Shown piece after piece: positions 35,348 through 42,575 of a stretch of DNA of 64,000 bases. Made by a program: the position numbers and the translations under genes. This stretch comes from Faecalibacterium prausnitzii (GTDB lineage: Bacteria; Bacillota; Clostridia; Oscillospirales; Ruminococcaceae), in the NCBI RefSeq assembly GCF_003287405.1, contig NZ_PRLD01000003.1, forward strand, positions 221,224-285,223. Direction: 5' to 3'. Positions within the stretch are counted from its first letter, which is position 1. Every line of letters begins with the position of its first letter. The notes beneath the pieces were generated by a model. It did no database searches. It was not told the DNA's origin and was given only the letters and a program-made list of their open reading frames with translations.

Positions 35348-36736
35348 TTACAGCTGCGCCGGGGCATGGGACGCTTCTGCCTTGTCCATCTGCTCCAGCT
35401 GCCGCAGAAAGGCCAGCAAAAAGGGCAGCGAGATGAAGAAGGTGAGCGCATCCGCAATGGGCTGGCAGAGCTCCACACCCACAAGACCCAGCACCCGGGG
35501 AAGTACAAGGATCAGCGGGATAAAGCACACGCCCTGTCGGCAACAGGCCAGAAAGGTGGCGCGCCCGGCCTTGCCAACGCTCTGGAAGGTCATGTTGGCC
35601 ACTACGATCACCGGCTGCAAAAGGACGGCAAAGCACTGGTAGCGGAAGGCAGGCAGCGCCACGGCGGTGACTTCCGGGTCGTCCCGGAACAGACGGATCA
35701 AAGATTCATCGTTCCACCAGCACACCGCGATCAGCACCACCAGCAGCGCAAAGGCGGCTTTCAGGGTAAAGACGGCGGCCTGCCGTACCCGGCGGTACTT
35801 GCGGGCACCGTAGTTGAAGGACGCCACCGGCTGCAAGCCCTGTCCCACGCCGATGGCCACCGAGAGGATGAACATAAAAATACGGGACACGATGCTCATG
35901 CCCGCCACGGCGGCGTCGCCGTAGCTGCGGGCGGCAATGTTCAGCAGCATCCCGCCGATGCTGTTCAGACCCTGACGGCCAAAGCTGGGCGCGCCGCCTG
36001 CAAGGATCTGCAAAAACTCGCGCGGCTCCCGGGTGACGGCAGAAAGCCGGAACTGGCTGACCGTTTTACCCCGCAGGAACATATACAGCAGAATGCCAAA
36101 GCTGATGGTCTGACTGAGGGCGGTGGCAATGCCGGCACCGGCAGTGCCCAGCCCAAGCCCGAACATGAACAGCGGGTCCAGCGCAATGTTCAGCAGCCCG
36201 CCAGTGACCAGCCCGACCATGGCAAGGTTCGCCTTGCCCTCATACCGCAGAATGTTGTTCATCACCAGACTGGAAATCATCAGCGGTGCGGCAAGCAGGA
36301 TGGGGCGGGCGTAGGCGCAGGCGTGGGGCAGAATGGTCTCGGTGCTGCCCAGCAGCATCATAAAGTCCGGCAGGGTGGCAAGGCCGGCCACCGCCAGCAC
36401 TACGCCAAAGGCCAGCGCCGTAAAAAAGCTGGTGGAAGCAAAACGGGTGGCGGCGTGGGTATCCTGACTGCCCAGGCGGCGGCTGATGATGGTGCCGGAG
36501 CCGTGCCCCAGCATAAAGCCCAGCGCCTGTATGATAGCCATCAGGCTGGAAACGACGCCCACCGCACCGGAAGCGCTGGTGGAGATGCGCCCCACAAAAA
36601 AGGTATCGGCCAGATTGTAGATGCTGGTGATCAGCATACTTAAAATGGTGGGCGCGGCCAGACTGAGGATCAGCCGGGGGATAGGGGTCTCGGTCATTTT
36701 GTGATACTGCACCGCAGTGCGGTCCTGCTGGGTCAT
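35348..36736 (-). CDS. MATE family efflux transporter
   Basis: 462 residues with twelve helices and the MATE signatures near the start (KMTETPIPRLILSLAAPTI, SIYNLADTFFVGR) and their second copy (IAARSYGDAAVAGMSIVSRI, GVGQGLQPVASFNYGA). Exports drugs or other organic cations using an ion gradient. The start is ATG about 36736 after GAAGGAGGATATTTGCCC; the frame is open a further 70 codons upstream without a ribosome site. Single-gene unit with its own promoter. Confidence 0.92.
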   Translation of the reverse strand: MTQQDRTAVQYHKMTETPIPRLILSLAAPTILSMLITSIYNLADTFFVGRISTSASGAVGVVSSLMAIIQALGFMLGHGSGTIISRRLGSQDTHAATRFASTSFFTALAFGVVLAVAGLATLPDFMMLLGSTETILPHACAYARPILLAAPLMISSLVMNNILRYEGKANLAMVGLVTGGLLNIALDPLFMFGLGLGTAGAGIATALSQTISFGILLYMFLRGKTVSQFRLSAVTREPREFLQILAGGAPSFGRQGLNSIGGMLLNIAARSYGDAAVAGMSIVSRIFMFILSVAIGVGQGLQPVASFNYGARKYRRVRQAAVFTLKAAFALLVVLIAVCWWNDESLIRLFRDDPEVTAVALPAFRYQCFAVLLQPVIVVANMTFQSVGKAGRATFLACCRQGVCFIPLILVLPRVLGLVGVELCQPIADALTFFISLPFLLAFLRQLEQMDKAEASHAPAQL

Positions 36737-36805
36737 GGGCAAATATCCTCCTTCAAAAACGAGAAAGCCGCCCCTTCCAGAGCGGCAGATAAGCTTTGTA
36801 AAAAC

Positions 36806-36834
36806 AGTATAACGCAGTTGCGGCAAAATGTCGA
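36806..36834 (-). promoter_or_regulatory. Promoter of the MATE gene
   Basis: Minus strand TCGACA (36829-36834), 17 bases, TATACT (36806-36811). Confidence 0.7.
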
Positions 36835-36932
36835 GAGGGAGAAAAACGGCCCTTTCTCCCCTGCGAAGGGGCGAAAAAGCAGGTGAAAACAGGGTGCTTT
36901 CTATATAAAATGCTAAAGAATTGTCGAATTGC

Positions 36933-36961
36933 TTGTGAAAAATCACGATATGTGGTATTCT
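36933..36961 (+). promoter_or_regulatory. Promoter of the ricin-fold gene
   Basis: TTGTGA (36933-36938), 17 bases, TATTCT (36956-36961). Confidence 0.55.
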
Positions 36962-37016
36962 TTATAAGAAGGAATTGGAAAAATCTGTGCATTTTATGAT
37001 TGGGAGGGATTTGTAC

Positions 37017-37856
37017 ATGAAATCCGTAGCACAAACTGTGATCGAAGCCGACCGCTTTTATACCATTGCCGCTCACACCGGCAACGTCATTCAGGCAGTG
37101 GAAGGCAGCAAGGACGGCGGCACTGTCCGTCTGGGCAAGTATGACCACAAGCCCGAACAGGAGTGGAGCTTTGTCCGCGAGGGCGATGGCGTGTACCGCA
37201 TCCGCAACCGTGCTTCCGGCAAGCTGCTGGATCTGACCATGACCGGCACTGCCAACGGTACATGGCTGCATCTGTGGGAGGACGTGGGCGGCACGTCCCA
37301 GATGTGGAAGGTAGAGCACACCCCGGAGGGAACCGTGCGTCTGCGTTCTTCTTGGGCAGGCGGCAAGTGCGTGGACACCGTAGGCATCGGTGCCGCGGTG
37401 GGCGCTGTGCTGCAGATCTGGCAGGAAGTGCCCGGCGGTGGTGACCAGCTGTGGGTCATCTCTGAGGTAAAGGACCGCGTAAAGCGTGCTGCTAAGGTCG
37501 AGGAAGCACCCGCACCCGCTGCTGAGACTACGGCAGCACCGGTCAAGGAAGCCGCTCCCGCCAAAAAGCCCGCAGCCCGCAAGCCCCGCACCACCAAGAA
37601 GGTGGAGGAGAAGTCCGCTGCAAAGGCCGCAGAGCCGGTCAAGGCAGAAAAGCCCGCCGTGAAGAAGGCTGCTAAGGCAAAGGCTGAGCCTGCTGCCCCC
37701 GCCGCAGAGGTGAAGGCTGCGCCCGTTGTGGAGACCAAGGCTGAGACTACTGCTCCTACAACTAAGGCTGCATCTGCTGCGGAAGCTAAGACTGCCCCCG
37801 CCGCCGCAAAGCCCAAGGCAAAACGTGCACCCTGCAAAAAGACCGTAAAGAAGTAA
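37017..37856 (+). CDS. Ricin-type beta-trefoil protein with histone H1-like Lys/Ala/Pro tail
   Basis: 279 residues in two parts. Residues 1-150 form a RICIN beta-trefoil with the three QxW signatures (48-50, 95-97, 144-146). Residues about 152-279 are almost only Ala, Lys, Pro, Glu, Thr and Val, in repeats such as PAKKPAARKPRTTKK and KPAVKKAAKAKAEP, like eukaryotic H1 or bacterial histone-like tails. There is no signal peptide, so the protein should be cytosolic. The tail could bind DNA or RNA, while the trefoil could bind sugar or teichoic/nucleotide ligands; both are inferences. GGGAGGG nine bases upstream fixes ATG 37017. Single gene with promoter and strong terminator. Confidence 0.82.
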   Translation: MKSVAQTVIEADRFYTIAAHTGNVIQAVEGSKDGGTVRLGKYDHKPEQEWSFVREGDGVYRIRNRASGKLLDLTMTGTANGTWLHLWEDVGGTSQMWKVEHTPEGTVRLRSSWAGGKCVDTVGIGAAVGAVLQIWQEVPGGGDQLWVISEVKDRVKRAAKVEEAPAPAAETTAAPVKEAAPAKKPAARKPRTTKKVEEKSAAKAAEPVKAEKPAVKKAAKAKAEPAAPAAEVKAAPVVETKAETTAPTTKAASAAEAKTAPAAAKPKAKRAPCKKTVKK

Positions 37857-37864
37857 GAGATCAT

Positions 37865-37914
37865 AAAACGCAAAAAAATCGGACAGACCGCAGTCTGTCC
37901 GATTTTTTTGCGTT
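37865..37914. terminator. Bidirectional terminator between the ricin-fold gene and its neighbour
   Basis: AAACGCAAAAAAATCGGACAG pairs perfectly with its complement after a short GACCGCAGT loop, giving T runs on both strands. Confidence 0.93.
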
Positions 37915-37927
37915 TATAGAAGCTTTT

Positions 37928-38818
37928 TTATGCAGCAGGGGCGGCAGCATCATCGCTCTGGGCGGCGGTCTGCACGAACTGCACGATGCTTTCGATGGTC
38001 TTGCGCAGCTGCACAAGGCTTTCCACGTCAGAGTCCTGCATCCGGGAGGTGGGAGCGGTCACCACGGTCTGGGCGGCAGTCACCGTGCCGGTCAGCTCTG
38101 CATGGATGTGGTGGGCGGGCACGTCCAGCAGGATGTGCACCTTGGGGGACAGGGTCTTGAGCAGACCCTGCTTTTCAATGCCCAGAATCAGCTGCGGCGC
38201 GCCCTCCCCGGCAGTGAGGTTCGGCAGCTGAAGGTAGAGGTAGCCTTCCTTGGCGTTGGCGGGCTGAACGGTTTTGAGCTGTTTGAGATCCAGCTGAAAG
38301 TCGTTCACCTGCTGCAGTGCGGTGGCGGCGGGGTCTACCCCCAGCAGGGTAGCCAGCTGGTCCTGAGAGATATAGCTGCCCAGCGACCAGCCCGGCAGCA
38401 GCAGGCTTGCCAGTGGATACTCGGCTACAACCGTGCTGCGCAGCTTGTTGTACAGCTGTCCGGCGTCGTACAGGGTCTCTTCCTCGCTGATGTACATCCG
38501 GGTCAGAGGGGCATCGTTGACGGTGCTGGTGCCCGTTGGGTACAGCGCCAGCTGCACCGCCCGGGGGGTGTACTGGCCGGTCAGACTGCCGGTGGTGCCG
38601 CCGAACTTGTCCAGCAGGGCGTAAAGAGCAGGGGGCTCGGCCTCGGTGGAGGTGATGGTGTAGTCCAGCGCAAAGCTGGCACCGCTCTGGAATGCCTTGA
38701 TTTTGCGGCTGACGAAGCTGTACAGCACTGCCGCAGCCACCGCGCACACCAAAACCAGACACAGCAGAACGATCAGCGCCGCCCGCAGACCGGTGCGCTT
38801 TTTGTGGGAAGATGCCAT
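37928..38818 (-). CDS. Membrane-anchored extracellular protein of unknown function
   Basis: 296 residues. After a basic start (SSHKKRTGLR) comes one transmembrane helix (about 12-34) and a large outside domain with an Ala/Asp tail. The domain alternates amphipathic strands and helices (LPNLTAGEGAPQLILGIEK, KVHILLDVPAHHIHAELTG). No catalytic motif or family is recognised. AGGAGAGG before ATG 38818 defines the start. Own promoter. Confidence 0.65.
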   Translation of the reverse strand: MASSHKKRTGLRAALIVLLCLVLVCAVAAAVLYSFVSRKIKAFQSGASFALDYTITSTEAEPPALYALLDKFGGTTGSLTGQYTPRAVQLALYPTGTSTVNDAPLTRMYISEEETLYDAGQLYNKLRSTVVAEYPLASLLLPGWSLGSYISQDQLATLLGVDPAATALQQVNDFQLDLKQLKTVQPANAKEGYLYLQLPNLTAGEGAPQLILGIEKQGLLKTLSPKVHILLDVPAHHIHAELTGTVTAAQTVVTAPTSRMQDSDVESLVQLRKTIESIVQFVQTAAQSDDAAAPAA

Positions 38819-38855
38819 GGAAAAACCTCTCCTTCCGGTAAAACGTATTTGTTTC

Positions 38856-38884
38856 AGCATAACGGAACTGCCCGCAAATGTCAA
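38856..38884 (-). promoter_or_regulatory. Promoter of the 296-residue membrane protein gene
   Basis: Minus strand TTGACA (38879-38884), 17 bases, TATGCT (38856-38861). Confidence 0.85.
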
Positions 38885-38908
38885 GCGCCGCAAACTGCGG
38901 ACAAAACA

Positions 38909-38938
38909 AAAAACCTGAAACATTTCTGTTTCAGGTTT
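38909..38938 (-). terminator. Terminator of tRNA-Ser
   Basis: CCTGAAACA pairs with TGTTTCAGG, followed on the minus strand by TTTTTTGTTTTG. It lies directly behind the encoded CCA of the tRNA. Confidence 0.85.
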
Positions 38939-38939
38939 C

Positions 38940-39031
38940 TGGCGGAAAGATGGGGATTCGAACCCCAGAACGCTTTTGACACGTTACACGATTTCCAGTC
39001 GTGCGCCTTAGACCAACTCAGCCATCTTTCC
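38940..39031 (-). tRNA. tRNA-Ser (anticodon GGA), CCA encoded
   Basis: A complete class II tRNA: acceptor arms GGAAAGA and TCTTTCC, D-arm GGCTGAGTTGGTCTAAGGC, anticodon arm ACGAC-TGGAAAT-CGTGT with anticodon GGA (reads UCC/UCU), a long variable arm typical of Ser, T-arm GGGGTTCGAATCCCC, discriminator G and encoded CCA. The terminator follows at once, so it is made as a single-tRNA transcript. Confidence 0.96.
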
Positions 39032-39196
39032 ACATCTTTTGTTCTGCCTTTGGGCGGGTGCCCTTGGCGCTCCACTATAATACCTGAAAGCAGGCTTTTT
39101 GTCAAGGATTTTTTTGAAAAAAATCAGACTTTTTTAAAAAAGACGAAAAAACGCGAAAAGACGTTCTGCCGCATGGACGGAAAGCACATAAAGCCC

Positions 39197-39225
39197 TTGA
39201 CGCACCTTTAAAATAGGTCTATATT
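39197..39225 (+). promoter_or_regulatory. Promoter of the hydroxyacid oxidase gene
   Basis: TTGACG (39197-39202), 17 bases, TATATT (39220-39225). Confidence 0.82.
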
Positions 39226-39293
39226 GAGGGCAAAGAGCGCTGCGGCGGGTCATTTTGTGCCGCAGCGGCGGGAAATATAAGGAGGATGCTTTT

Positions 39294-40313
39294 ATGACTT
39301 ATCCTGAAGTGCTTGCCAATGCCCGTACCTGCATTGGTCAATACTGCAAGGCCTGCCCGGTGTGCAACGGCGTGGCCTGTAAAAACCAGATCCCCGGCCC
39401 GGGTGCCAAGGGCGTGGGCGATACCGCGATCCGCAATTATAATAAGTGGGCCGATATCCGGGTGAACATGGATACCCTGTGCCCCGGCGGTGCACCGGAC
39501 ACTACGCTGGAGCTGTTCGGCAAAAGCTTCCGCTATCCCTTCTTTGCAGGCCCTGTGGGCGCAGTGAACCTGCACTACTCCGATACCTACACCGACATGA
39601 CCTATAACGATGTGCTGGTGCGCGCCTGTGCCGAAAACGGCATTGCGGCCTTTACCGGCGACGGCACCAACCCCACCGTGATGGAGATGGCAACTCGCGC
39701 CATCGGCGCTGCGGGTGGCTGCGGTGTGCCCACCATCAAGCCGTGGAACATCGACACTATCCGCGAGAAAATGGCACAGGCCAAGGCCAGCGGCTGTTTT
39801 GCCGTGGCCATGGACGTGGATGCAGCGGGTCTGCCTTTCCTGAAGAACATGACCCCGCCCGCCGGCAGCAAGAGCGTGGAGGAACTGGCCGAGATCGTGC
39901 AGCTGGCAGAGCGTCCCTTCATCGTCAAGGGTGTGATGACCGTTAAGGGCGCACTGAAGGCAAAGCAGGCCGGTGCCGCTGCTATCGTGGTGTCCAACCA
40001 CGGCGGCCGTGTGCTGGACCAGTGCCCTGCCACCGCCGAGGTGCTGCCGGAGATCGCCGCAGCCCTCAAGGGCACCGGCGTGAAGGTGCTGGTGGACGGA
40101 GGTATCCGCACCGGTGTGGATGTGTTCAAGGCGCTGGCGCTGGGAGCAGACGGCGTTTTGATCTGCCGCCCCTTCGTGACTGCTGTCTACGGCGGCGGCG
40201 CAGAGGGCGTAAAGTGCTACATCGATAAGCTGGCTGGAGAGCTGGCCGACACCATGCAGATGTGCGGTGCCCATACGCTGGCCGAGATCACTCCGGACAT
40301 GGTGCGGGTCTGA
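39294..40313 (+). CDS. FMN-dependent alpha-hydroxy-acid oxidising protein with Cys-rich N-terminus
   Basis: 339 residues, FMN TIM barrel. The catalytic His lies in VVSNHGGRVLD and the FMN phosphate site in LVDGGIRTGVDVFKALALGADGV (motif DGGIRTG). Typical substrates are lactate or glycolate. The first 30 residues hold five Cys (13, 18, 21, 24, 29), spaced like a metal or Fe-S site; such a module is not part of classic lactate oxidases and may make it a dehydrogenase that passes electrons on instead of using oxygen. The start at ATG 39294 follows AAGGAGGATGCTTTT. Confidence 0.87.
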   Translation: MTYPEVLANARTCIGQYCKACPVCNGVACKNQIPGPGAKGVGDTAIRNYNKWADIRVNMDTLCPGGAPDTTLELFGKSFRYPFFAGPVGAVNLHYSDTYTDMTYNDVLVRACAENGIAAFTGDGTNPTVMEMATRAIGAAGGCGVPTIKPWNIDTIREKMAQAKASGCFAVAMDVDAAGLPFLKNMTPPAGSKSVEELAEIVQLAERPFIVKGVMTVKGALKAKQAGAAAIVVSNHGGRVLDQCPATAEVLPEIAAALKGTGVKVLVDGGIRTGVDVFKALALGADGVLICRPFVTAVYGGGAEGVKCYIDKLAGELADTMQMCGAHTLAEITPDMVRV

Positions 40314-40327
40314 GGTTTCTATTATAA

Positions 40328-40371
40328 GTAACAAAAAGGAGATGCCCGGCAGGACATCTCCTTTTTTGTTA
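40328..40371. terminator. Bidirectional terminator between the oxidase gene and rluA
   Basis: GTAACAAAAAGGAGATG pairs with CATCTCCTTTTTTGTTAC around CCCGGCAGGA. Confidence 0.92.
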
Positions 40372-41319
40372 CTTCAAAGTGCCATCCAGCACCTGCTGGT
40401 AATACCACGGCTTCGGGGCGTGGAAGGTCTTGCCGCTGAGGAAGGCAAAGTCCGGCTGGGTGAAGCGGGGCATGGTCAGTTCCCATGCGCACAGCGCCTG
40501 ATACTTCAGCTTCAGCTCCCGGTTGGCGCTGTTGTTGCCGTACTTGCTGTCGCCAAGGATGGGGCAGCCGATGCTTGCCATGTGGGCGCGGATCTGGTGG
40601 GTGCGGCCGGTGATCAGCTGCACCTTCAGCAGGGCCAGACGGCCGGAGACGGCGATGGTCTCGTACCGGGTCTCCACCTCCTTGGCACCGGGCTGCTTGT
40701 CCTCCACGATCTTCACGATGCCGCGGTCAGCGTCCTTCAGCAGATAGCCGCCCAAGGTGGCGTCCGGCGGCATGGGACGGCCAAAGGTGACGCAGAGGTA
40801 GGTCTTTTGCACCTCGCGGTTCTTGATGGCAGAAAGGAACAGCTCCTCAGCCTCCGGGGTCTTGGCAATGATCACAAGGCCGCTGGTGCCGGTGTCCAGC
40901 CGGTGGCACAAGGCGGGGGTGTACAGGTCGTTCTCTTTGTACTCGCCCTGCTTGTTCAGGTACAGCAGCGCGCGGTTCAGCAGAGTATCGTCCTCCGGGC
41001 CGTCCACCGCAACGCCGGCGGGCTTGTTCACGATCAGGATCTGCGGGCAGTCGTACACAACCTGTGCCGGGGTGCGGGCGTTCTTCCACGCGGGGCCTTC
41101 CACCCGGCGGTCGGCGTCTAGCACGTCGTCCAGAATGAACAGCTTGATCTCATCGCCCGCCATCACGCGGGTGGAAAGCGGCTGCTTTTTGCCGTTCAGC
41201 TTGATCTTGTTCTCCCGCAGCGCCTTGTTCAGACGCCCGGGGGTCAGGGCGGGGTACTGCTGGGTCAGATAATTGTCCAGCCGGGTGGGGGCAAGACATT
41301 TTACTTTTAAAATTTTCAC
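40369..41319 (-). CDS. RluA-family pseudouridine synthase
   Basis: 316 residues. An S4 RNA-binding domain occupies about residues 13-60 (RLDNYLTQQYPALTPGRLNKAL), then the catalytic domain with the RluA signature HRLDTGTSGLVII, whose Asp is the catalytic nucleophile, and the RTHQIRAHM motif. Converts uridine to pseudouridine in rRNA or tRNA; the target is not predictable here. ATG 41319 follows AGATAGAGAGGAATTTCCC. Confidence 0.93.
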   Translation of the reverse strand: MKILKVKCLAPTRLDNYLTQQYPALTPGRLNKALRENKIKLNGKKQPLSTRVMAGDEIKLFILDDVLDADRRVEGPAWKNARTPAQVVYDCPQILIVNKPAGVAVDGPEDDTLLNRALLYLNKQGEYKENDLYTPALCHRLDTGTSGLVIIAKTPEAEELFLSAIKNREVQKTYLCVTFGRPMPPDATLGGYLLKDADRGIVKIVEDKQPGAKEVETRYETIAVSGRLALLKVQLITGRTHQIRAHMASIGCPILGDSKYGNNSANRELKLKYQALCAWELTMPRFTQPDFAFLSGKTFHAPKPWYYQQVLDGTLK

Positions 41320-41378
41320 GGGAAATTCCTCTCTATCTTAAAATCAGTTGCAATAGAATGGGTTGTTGATTCGTTTTT

Positions 41379-41407
41379 ATTGTAGCGGAACGGAAACGTT
41401 CCGTCAA
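41379..41407 (-). promoter_or_regulatory. Promoter of rluA-type gene with overlapping palindrome
   Basis: Minus strand TTGACG (41402-41407), 17 bases, TACAAT (41379-41384). The spacer contains the inverted repeat GGAACG-TTTC-CGTTCC, a possible operator. Confidence 0.78.
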
Positions 41408-41429
41408 GCAAGAGAAAGAAGGTTTTCGT

Positions 41430-42149
41430 ATGAGATGGAACCATAAAATAGTGACACTTACTGTGCTTTTGGCTATTGGAATAACAATGGTGGGCTGTGG
41501 GGCGTCCAGTTCCACGGCTGGAAGCACAGCGGCTTCCGCGGCAAGCACGACATCTTCGGAGGCGCAAAAAACGGAAGTACACCCAATGCAAGGTGTTTTA
41601 CTGAGTGACCCACTTTCGGATGGCACTTATCACATCAGCTTTGAAAGCGATAAAGTATGGGTCGGTGAACGCAAGAATACCATCAACAATGCTGTTGTAT
41701 ACGACTATGACCGGTACACAGCCGCAGATATTGAAGCATTGAGCGAAGGAGATACCATTATAACACATCTAAACGGGACAGAGGAAATTACAGCCCTAAC
41801 AGTGGAAAGCGTTGAGAGAGAAAACAACTATGTGACCATCAACGGTGGAATAGAAGAAGGTGGTATTGACTTATGCAAAGAGGATGACCACTACCGGACT
41901 CTGACATGGGATGATTTTCCCGCTTATTATGAAGTTGGAGTGGTTAAGCAACTTGTTATGGCAGACGATATCGAACTATCGGACGGTGCAGCAGACTTTG
42001 AAGCCGACCCAGTGATCGTAAAGGGAGATCGGGCGGTTTGTGATGCAATGAGCAATGAAGAAGATGCTTATGGGTGGAATGCAGGAAACACGACCGTGAC
42101 CATCCAAAACGGCGAGATAACCCGTGCAGACCGCATCTGGGTACCGTAA
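41430..42149 (+). CDS. Lipoprotein of unknown function
   Basis: 239 residues. Signal peptide with lipobox MVGC, then a Ser/Ala/Thr linker (about 25-46) and a beta-rich acidic domain (YHISFESDKVWVGERKN, VTIQNGEITRADRIWVP). Base composition is clearly less GC-rich than its neighbours, with different codon preference, which suggests a later arrival. AGAAAGAAGG precedes ATG 41430. It is divergent from rluA, and the alaS T-box follows. Confidence 0.75.
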   Translation: MRWNHKIVTLTVLLAIGITMVGCGASSSTAGSTAASAASTTSSEAQKTEVHPMQGVLLSDPLSDGTYHISFESDKVWVGERKNTINNAVVYDYDRYTAADIEALSEGDTIITHLNGTEEITALTVESVERENNYVTINGGIEEGGIDLCKEDDHYRTLTWDDFPAYYEVGVVKQLVMADDIELSDGAADFEADPVIVKGDRAVCDAMSNEEDAYGWNAGNTTVTIQNGEITRADRIWVP

Positions 42150-42165
42150 ATTTTGCTCAAAACCG

Positions 42166-42193
42166 TTGACAAACGTTTTGCGTATGCTATAAT
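42166..42193 (+). promoter_or_regulatory. Promoter of the alaS T-box transcript
   Basis: TTGACA (42166-42171), 16 bases, perfect TATAAT (42188-42193). Confidence 0.9.
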
Positions 42194-42199
42194 TTAGCT

Positions 42200-42494
42200 G
42201 TACGCAAAGGGGCGTTGTGTCTGCTTTGCGGAATGTAAAATTATGACAGATGGCAATGATGGGGTCAGAAATGCACACACCACCGTCCAGAGAGAGTGCC
42301 CATGGCTGTAAGGTGCTCCGGTCGGGATCATTTCGCGCCACCCCGGAGCTTCCGGCGAATGTAAACCGGACGCTGCGCAGCGTTAATGCGCCGAAAGCGG
42401 CAGGGGACAAGTGATCCTTTGCAATTTGGGTGGTACCACGGAGTTTGATGCACAAGCAGCCTTCGTCCCTTTTGGGATGAGGGCTGTTTTTTGT
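42200..42494 (+). promoter_or_regulatory. T-box leader of alaS
   Basis: T-box riboswitch for tRNA-Ala. Stem I apical elements AGAGAG and GGCTG (42284-42306), conserved T-box GGGTGGTACCACGG (42428-42441), and a terminator in which CAGCC..TTCGTCCC pairs with GGGATGAGGGCTG (42457-42486) before a T run. The specifier should be GCG or GCC at about 42335-42339, just before the ACCCC arm that pairs with GGGGT near 42261; this part is less certain. Confidence 0.88.
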
Positions 42495-42575
42495 TTTTTC
42501 TCCGTGCCGCCCCTCTGCCATAACAGCATAAAAACGGCGCCTGAGCGCCAAAAACGATTGAGGAGAGAAAGATCT

